NCBI GenBank assembly: GCA_919901705.1
Contig: CAKKPR010000022.1
Location: 1-10,097, forward strand
Direction of reading: 5' to 3'
Source: Thermodesulfovibrionales bacterium
GTDB taxonomy: Bacteria > Nitrospirota > Thermodesulfovibrionia > Thermodesulfovibrionales > UBA1546
DNA length: 10,097 nt
In this document: one piece after another, positions 6,718 through 10,097 of the stretch
Layout of the letters: the number at the start of each line of letters is the position of its first letter
How positions within the stretch are numbered: the stretch's first letter is position 1
The notes under the pieces: model-generated
Database searches by the model: none
What the model was told of the DNA's origin: nothing
What the model saw: the letters and a program-made list of their open reading frames with translations, nothing else
Made by a program: the position numbers and the translations under genes

Positions 6718-7422
6718 ATGATTTCAGAGACCATGGATGTTGAATCTATAGTAAATCAATACCTGCCAAAGATAAAATATTACGCCTATAAAATGTCGTT
6801 CAATCTGCCTCCGGAGTTGAGCCAGGATGACCTTGTCAGCGCCGGAATCATAGGACTGCTTGAGTCCATGGGAAGATATGATTACAGAAGGGAAGCATCT
6901 TTAAAAACATTCTCAGACTGCAGAATAAAAGGCGCCATCATTGATGAAATCCGCTCTATGCAGTGGGCCTCGAGAGATATGAAAAAAAACCTGAACACTG
7001 TAAAAGAGACCTATAAAAATCTTGAAGATAAACTTTCAAGAACTCCGTTAGATAAAGAAGTGGCCGAAGAACTGGGTATCAGCGCTATTAAGCTCCAGAG
7101 AGTGCTTTTGTCTGCTAACATGAGCCATCTTCGCAGCCTTCAGGACGTTATAACCGGCAAAGACGGGGAAACAAGAGAACTTGTCGATTGCATATCCTCG
7201 GATAAAGCCGGCCCGTCTGAATTATTCGAGCACAAAGAAGCAAGAGAAAAACTGTCCGGTGCAATAGAAAAGCTTCCTCACAGGGGAAAAATTATACTGA
7301 AGTTATATTACTATGAAGAACTCACATTAAAAGAGATAGGTACTATTGTAAATCTGACAGAATCACGGATATGCCAGCTCCTGAACGATGCGCTCCAAAA
7401 GTTAAAAGAGCATATGAATTAG
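6718..7422 (+). CDS. fliA: FliA/WhiG-family RNA polymerase sigma factor
   Basis: A 234-residue group 3 sigma-70 factor, the class that directs late flagellar and chemotaxis or similar developmental genes. Region 2 (about 8-85) shows the FliA-type sequence DDLVSAGIIGLLESMGRYD and IKGAIIDEIRSMQWASR. Region 3 follows (about 95-145). Region 4 (about 178-232) ends with the helix-turn-helix TLKEIGTIVNLTESRICQL. I choose the ATG at 6718 rather than 6712 because GGAG at 6707-6710 is seven bases from 6718 but only one from 6712. No flagellar or anti-sigma (FlgM) gene is visible beside it, so the flagellar role is inferred from the family alone. It converges on ymdB, with a toxin-antitoxin-like module inserted between. 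Confidence 0.88.
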   Translation: MISETMDVESIVNQYLPKIKYYAYKMSFNLPPELSQDDLVSAGIIGLLESMGRYDYRREASLKTFSDCRIKGAIIDEIRSMQWASRDMKKNLNTVKETYKNLEDKLSRTPLDKEVAEELGISAIKLQRVLLSANMSHLRSLQDVITGKDGETRELVDCISSDKAGPSELFEHKEAREKLSGAIEKLPHRGKIILKLYYYEELTLKEIGTIVNLTESRICQLLNDALQKLKEHMN

Positions 7423-7432
7423 GTAGTACGTT

Positions 7433-7554
7433 TCAAGGATAGTTAAGCTGAAGCCTCTGAATCGCTGTTGCCTTTCCGCTTTCCTCATTTATCTCAATAA
7501 CCACTGCTGATAAGATACCGTCGCCTTTTGCCGTCTCAAATTTCATAGGCATCT
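7433..7554 (-). pseudogene. Displaced copy of the ymdB 3' end
   Basis: These 122 bases match 8611-8732, the end of ymdB, with ten mismatches and no gap, in the same orientation. Translated in the ymdB frame it reads MPMKFETAKGDGILSA onward to QRLQLNYP and the same stop codon. Only three codons differ in amino acid (TA to SG, K to N); six of the ten substitutions are silent. The match starts exactly at the stop codon. It lacks everything upstream of the last 39 codons, so it cannot encode an enzyme. With the intact copy it brackets the toxin-antitoxin module as a direct repeat. Confidence 0.9.
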
Positions 7555-7584
7555 AATAAATAGGGACAGCGACCGGATTTAGAT

Positions 7585-7617
7585 GTTCCATAGCGCAGAA
7601 GTTCCATAGTCCCATAG
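7585..7617. repeat. Short direct repeats of TTCCATAG type
   Basis: GTTCCATAG occurs at 7585-7593 and 7601-7609, and TCCCATAG follows at 7610-7617. Related AGCGCAGAAG and AGAGCAGAAG units lie between and after (7592-7634). No coding potential is evident; it is part of the 206-base spacer between the ymdB copy and the toxin gene. Confidence 0.4.
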
Positions 7618-7635
7618 AGCGGAAGAGCAGAAGCC

Positions 7636-7760
7636 CTAAGCTGCAAGTTTATTTGCCTTAACCTGAAGCTTTATGCATTCGTAGGCCTGAAGAATTTTGA
7701 TTATCTCCAGAATGTTCTCTGCCCCTTGAATAATGTTTACGTTTGTAGTATATTGTAAAC
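7636..7760 (-). pseudogene. Possible remnant C-terminus of an unknown protein
   Basis: On the minus strand a frame ending in TAG at 7636-7638 reads an amphipathic, helix-like peptide (GAENILEIIKILQAYE, then CIKLQVKANKLAA). It is open upstream to at least 7760, where it runs into the toxin promoter and gene. There is no start codon with a ribosome binding site, so I read it as the tail of a gene truncated when the module was assembled. I do not recognise the family; chance openness is also possible. Confidence 0.25.
7726..7754 (+). promoter_or_regulatory. Promoter of the toxin-antitoxin-like module, leaderless start
   Basis: TTGAAT (7726-7731), exactly 17 bases, then TATATT (7749-7754). Both are good sigma-70 matches (four and five of six). 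The toxin ATG at 7761 begins seven bases after the hexamer ends, where transcription would start, and no Shine-Dalgarno precedes it. Confidence 0.6.
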
Positions 7761-7762
7761 AT
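7733..7762. promoter_or_regulatory. Inverted-repeat operator overlapping promoter and toxin start
   Basis: ATGTTTAC (7733-7740) and its perfect complement GTAAACAT (7755-7762) are separated by 14 bases. They flank the -10 hexamer and the right half includes the toxin start codon. Placement and symmetry fit an autoregulatory operator bound by the antitoxin or toxin-antitoxin complex, as is usual for such modules. The binding protein is inferred. Confidence 0.5.
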
Positions 7763-8264
7763 GAAGATAGTCTGTGATGCCTCGACGCTGATACTGCTTG
7801 CGAAAATAGAGTTGTTGCGAGAGCTGACAGACGAATTCAAACTGGTTATTCCTGAGAGAGTTAAAAAGGAATGCCTTGCAAAAGAAGGGACAGACGCCAA
7901 ATTGATTGAAACGCTTATCAAAGAAAAAAAGATAGAAGTCAGGGTATCTGGAAATCAGGAGTTAGTGCGGAAGATTCAACGTGATTTCAGGATTGAGGCT
8001 GGAGAAGCGGAGGCGCTTTGTCTGGCAAGGACGCTCAATTGTGTAATAGCTGTTGATGACGGCCCTACGATAAAGGCTTGCAGGGTACTGGGCCAAAAAT
8101 TTGCTACAGCTATTCATTTTCTGTTAAACATGGCATCGCGTAACAAACTTGACGTGCATGTTGCCGAAGTGAAACTTGAACAATTAGCAAGGTTCGGAAG
8201 GTACAGTAAAAGGATATTGGAAGACGCATCAGAGCGTCTAAAAGGAGGTAAGAAATGGGCGTAA
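7761..8264 (+). CDS. PIN-domain (DUF3368-like) nuclease, probable toxin
   Basis: A 167-residue protein, likely a PIN-fold metal-dependent ribonuclease of the DUF3368 group found in type II toxin-antitoxin modules. The expected acidic residues are present: Asp6 in VCDASTLI, Glu37 in RVKKEC, Glu82 in EAGEAEALCLA, and Asp99-Asp100 in IAVDDGPTIKACRVLG. The target RNA is unknown. It starts at the ATG at 7761 with no Shine-Dalgarno and a promoter immediately upstream, suggesting leaderless and perhaps weak translation. Its last ten bases overlap the next gene, which has a strong ribosome binding site. The toxin gene comes first, the reverse of the more usual antitoxin-first order. The module lies between duplicated ymdB ends, pointing to acquisition. 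Confidence 0.82.
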   Translation: MKIVCDASTLILLAKIELLRELTDEFKLVIPERVKKECLAKEGTDAKLIETLIKEKKIEVRVSGNQELVRKIQRDFRIEAGEAEALCLARTLNCVIAVDDGPTIKACRVLGQKFATAIHFLLNMASRNKLDVHVAEVKLEQLARFGRYSKRILEDASERLKGGKKWA

Positions 8265-8545
8265 TAAGCCTGAGGTTGAAGGACAGGGATATGGAGAGGC
8301 TAGAAGAACTGTCAAGACTCGAGCATAAGGATAAATCGAATGTTGCGCGGGAGCTTCTTGAATATGGGTGGGATTTTCTGATGGTAAAGTATTATAAAGA
8401 AGGCAAGCTCTCACTTGAGGGGTTCGCAAAAAAACTTGATATATCAGTCAGCGCAGCTGTAGATTTGCTTGCTGAACTGGGAATAGAGTCTCCTATAGGT
8501 TTTGACGACTACCTAAAAGGATTTGATGCGTTCAAAAGCAAGTAA
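8255..8545 (+). CDS. UPF0175-like antitoxin partner of the PIN protein
   Basis: A 96-residue protein resembling the UPF0175 family, which commonly accompanies DUF3368 proteins. The N-terminal part (about 1-45, VISLRLKDRDMERLEELSR followed by KSNVARELLEYGW) looks like a ribbon-helix-helix DNA-binding domain. The C-terminal part has the UPF0175-type stretch YYKEGKLSLEGFAKKLDIS (about 49-67) followed by LLAELGIESPIG. The start at 8255 is marked by GGAGG at 8244-8248, six bases away, and overlaps the toxin gene by ten bases, so the two are surely co-expressed. It is expected to neutralise the toxin and to repress the promoter through the inverted repeat at 7733-7762; both roles are inferred. Confidence 0.78.
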   Translation: MGVISLRLKDRDMERLEELSRLEHKDKSNVARELLEYGWDFLMVKYYKEGKLSLEGFAKKLDISVSAAVDLLAELGIESPIGFDDYLKGFDAFKSK

Positions 8546-8610
8546 AATAAAAAAGGGGACAGGCTGCTTAAATTTAATCAAAGGGAAAAATTAGAAACAA
8601 TCAATAAGCC

Positions 8611-8732
8611 TCAAGGATATTTAAGCTGAAGCCTCTGAATCGCTGTTGCTTTTGCTGTTTCTTCATTTATCTCAATAACCACTGCTGATAAAATGCCGTC
8701 TCCTTTTGCCGTCTCAAACTTCATAGGCATCT
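8611..8732. repeat. Direct repeat (right copy) flanking the toxin-antitoxin module
   Basis: This is the intact ymdB copy of the 122-bp repeat whose other copy is 7433-7554; the offset is 1178 bases throughout, with no indel. The two bracket the PIN/UPF0175 module and its spacer sequences. Confidence 0.9.
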
Positions 8733-9393
8733 GATGAAGAAAACGGTCTATTATCTGCTCTTTCTCAACACCTATTACAGAGACAGCAGGCCCGGTCATC
8801 CCGACATCTGTTATGTATGCAGTTCCGTTGGGGAGTATTTTTTCATCTGCTGTCTGAACATGCGTATGCGTACCTACAACAGCGCTGACTTTCCCGTCAA
8901 CAAAATAACCGAAGGCTATCTTTTCAGAGGTGGCCTCGGCATGGAAATCCACTATAATGATTTTCGTTGATTCCCTGATTTTTTCTATCTCTTTTTCTCC
9001 AACCCTGAACGGGCAGTCAAGGGCCGGCATGAATACCCTCCCTGAAATATTAATTATTCCAACCTTTGTTCCATTTGAAATGGTATGCACTATACTTCCA
9101 AACCCTGGCACTCCCGGAGGATAGTTAACAGGCCTCAATATCCTGTTCTTTTTTGCAATATACGGAACAGATTCTTTTTTGTCCCATATATGATTTCCGC
9201 TTGTGATAATATTAACGCCGCAAGCCAGTACTTCATCTGCTGTTTTCTCTGTTATCCCGAAGCCGCCGGCCATGTTTTCGCCATTTGCAATTACAATGTC
9301 TATCTTATACCTGTCAACCAGATTGGAAAGCAGCCCCTTCAGGGTTAGCCTCCCTACCTTACCGACTATATCTCCTATGAATAAAACTTTCAT
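8611..9393 (-). CDS. ymdB: YmdB-type metallophosphoesterase (TIGR00282 family)
   Basis: A 260-residue dimetal phosphoesterase; Bacillus YmdB hydrolyses 2',3'-cyclic nucleotides and affects RNase Y-dependent mRNA decay. All expected metal ligands and catalytic residues are visible: Asp8 (GDIVG), Glu39-Asn40 (NGEN), Asn67-His68 (SGNHIWD), His151 (VDFHAEATSEK), and His176/His178 (GTHTHV). Length is typical. It follows rny on the same strand after an 84-base spacer, the conserved pairing seen in many bacteria, and is probably co-transcribed. The ATG at 9393 has no clear Shine-Dalgarno. The last 41 codons are duplicated downstream at 7433-7554, so the present C-terminus may derive from recombination. 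Confidence 0.95.
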   Translation of the reverse strand: MKVLFIGDIVGKVGRLTLKGLLSNLVDRYKIDIVIANGENMAGGFGITEKTADEVLACGVNIITSGNHIWDKKESVPYIAKKNRILRPVNYPPGVPGFGSIVHTISNGTKVGIINISGRVFMPALDCPFRVGEKEIEKIRESTKIIIVDFHAEATSEKIAFGYFVDGKVSAVVGTHTHVQTADEKILPNGTAYITDVGMTGPAVSVIGVEKEQIIDRFLHQMPMKFETAKGDGILSAVVIEINEETAKATAIQRLQLKYP

Positions 9394-9405
9394 GCTTTTA
9401 GCAAA

Positions 9406-9476
9406 TTGGGGTTGGGGATTGGGTATTTGGGATTGGTAAAATAACTAACTACCAACCCCTAACCCCTAATCCCTAA
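9406..9476. repeat. G-rich/C-rich imperfect inverted repeat with G-quadruplex pattern
   Basis: On the plus strand 9408-9431 reads four G-runs (GGGG, GGGG, GGG, GGG) with loops of 2, 3 and 5 bases, a canonical G-quadruplex pattern. The right half (9452-9473) is C-rich with ACCCCT units. The halves pair: GGGATTGGTA (9429-9438) with TACCAACCCC (9450-9459) gives nine Watson-Crick pairs and one G-U on the minus strand. It occupies nearly the whole rny-ymdB spacer. No T-run follows, so it looks like a simple-repeat-derived hairpin able to modulate or stabilise the dicistronic mRNA rather than a terminator. Confidence 0.6.
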
Positions 9477-9477
9477 T

Positions 9478-10097
9478 TTATTTCGCATACTCCACATATC
9501 TCGATTCTCTTATAACTGTCACCTTTATCTGTCCGGGATACGACATCTCTGCCTCTATCTTTTTTGCAAGGTCCTTCGACATAACAGCCGACATCTCATC
9601 TGTCATATCCTCAGGCTTGACAATTATTCTTATCTCTCTTCCTGCCTGTATTGCATAGCACTTTTCTACTCCTTTATAAGACATCGCCATCTGCTCAAGT
9701 TTCTCGAGCCTCTTCAGATAGTTTTCTATGCTTTCCCTTCTGACGCCAGGCCTTGCAGCAGATAGGGCGTCACCGGCGGCAACCAAAGCTGCCTCTGCTG
9801 TTAAAGGATCTCCTTCACCATGGTGAACCAGTATCGCATTTATCACCTTGGGGTTCTCTCCGTACTTCTTTGCAATATTCGCCCCAATCTCCTGGTGTGA
9901 ACCCTCAACCTCATGATCCACCGCCTTGCCTATATCATGGAGGAGCCCTGCCCTTTTGGCAAGCTTGATGTCAATGCCGAGTTCGCCTGCCATCATACCT
10001 GCAAGATACGCCACCTCTTTTGAATGCTGAAGCACGGGCTGGCCGTATGATGTCCTGTATTTGAGCCTGCCGAGAAGTTTTATTATCTCAGGATGTA
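9478..10097 (-). CDS. rny: Ribonuclease Y, C-terminal part (5' end outside window)
   Basis: The last 205 residues of RNase Y, the membrane-anchored endoribonuclease that starts bulk mRNA decay in many bacteria. The frame is open to the window edge and reads HPEIIKLLGRLKYRTSYGQP, then VLQHSKEVAYLAG, the hallmark start of its HD domain. The metal-binding HD pair is in LLHDIGKAVDHE, followed by SHQEIGANIAKKYGE and VHHGEGD, all conserved. The C-terminal VIRESRYVEYAK is the normal family ending. The N-terminal membrane helix, coiled coil and KH domain lie beyond 10097. GTG at 10035 is an internal valine codon, not the start. ymdB follows, as in many genomes. Confidence 0.96.
   Translation of the reverse strand, partial: HPEIIKLLGRLKYRTSYGQPVLQHSKEVAYLAGMMAGELGIDIKLAKRAGLLHDIGKAVDHEVEGSHQEIGANIAKKYGENPKVINAILVHHGEGDPLTAEAALVAAGDALSAARPGVRRESIENYLKRLEKLEQMAMSYKGVEKCYAIQAGREIRIIVKPEDMTDEMSAVMSKDLAKKIEAEMSYPGQIKVTVIRESRYVEYAK

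Noticed and set aside
7561..7634. CRISPR-like array from the repeated TTCCATAG units
   Set aside because: The units are only 8-9 bases, the gaps are irregular and very short, and no cas gene is present.
9085..9439. Plus-strand ORFs across ymdB and its spacer
   Set aside because: They are opposite-frame shadows of ymdB, which has complete catalytic motifs on the minus strand.

Overview
The window is a gene-dense chromosomal stretch from a Gram-negative-like bacterium of moderate-to-low GC. I cannot fix the taxon. The gene styles, the RNase Y–YmdB pair and the C-run/G-run palindromic repeats inside and between genes would suit Nitrospirota (Thermodesulfovibrionia-like) or a neighbouring deltaproteobacterial-type lineage; this is inference, not a search result.

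Layout. A secreted beta-helix protein gene runs leftward out of the window (1-494, minus), with a long leader that can fold into a strand-specific hairpin. After a mostly empty gap comes a rightward series: dapB (lysine/diaminopimelate synthesis), a palindrome-rich 200-bp element, a nitrilase-family hydrolase, a family 2 glycosyltransferase, a UMF1-type MFS transporter, an NtrC-type sigma-54 response regulator with no adjacent kinase, and a FliA/WhiG-type sigma factor with no adjacent flagellar genes. From the right edge, the end of rny (RNase Y) and then ymdB (metallophosphoesterase) run leftward, the classic rny-ymdB pair.

Between the convergent ends of the sigma factor gene and ymdB sits a two-gene toxin-antitoxin-like module (PIN/DUF3368-like nuclease, then a UPF0175-like partner). 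It is bracketed by two direct copies of the last 122 bp of ymdB (7433-7554 and 8611-8732, 10 mismatches, no gaps). Most differences between the copies do not change the protein, so the module seems to have arrived by integration or recombination at the ymdB 3' end and brought, or displaced, a homologous gene end.

Other structure: (i) a nested C-run/G-run palindrome is inserted in frame inside the glycosyltransferase gene, and a related one lies upstream of the nitrilase inside an element bounded by 14-bp perfect inverted repeats; (ii) three genes (MFS transporter, response regulator, toxin) have -10-like hexamers ending only 5-6 bases before their ATG and no Shine-Dalgarno, suggesting leaderless mRNAs, whereas dapB, the sigma factor, the antitoxin and the beta-helix gene have good ribosome binding sites; (iii) the rny-ymdB spacer is a G-rich/C-rich imperfect inverted repeat with a G-quadruplex pattern.
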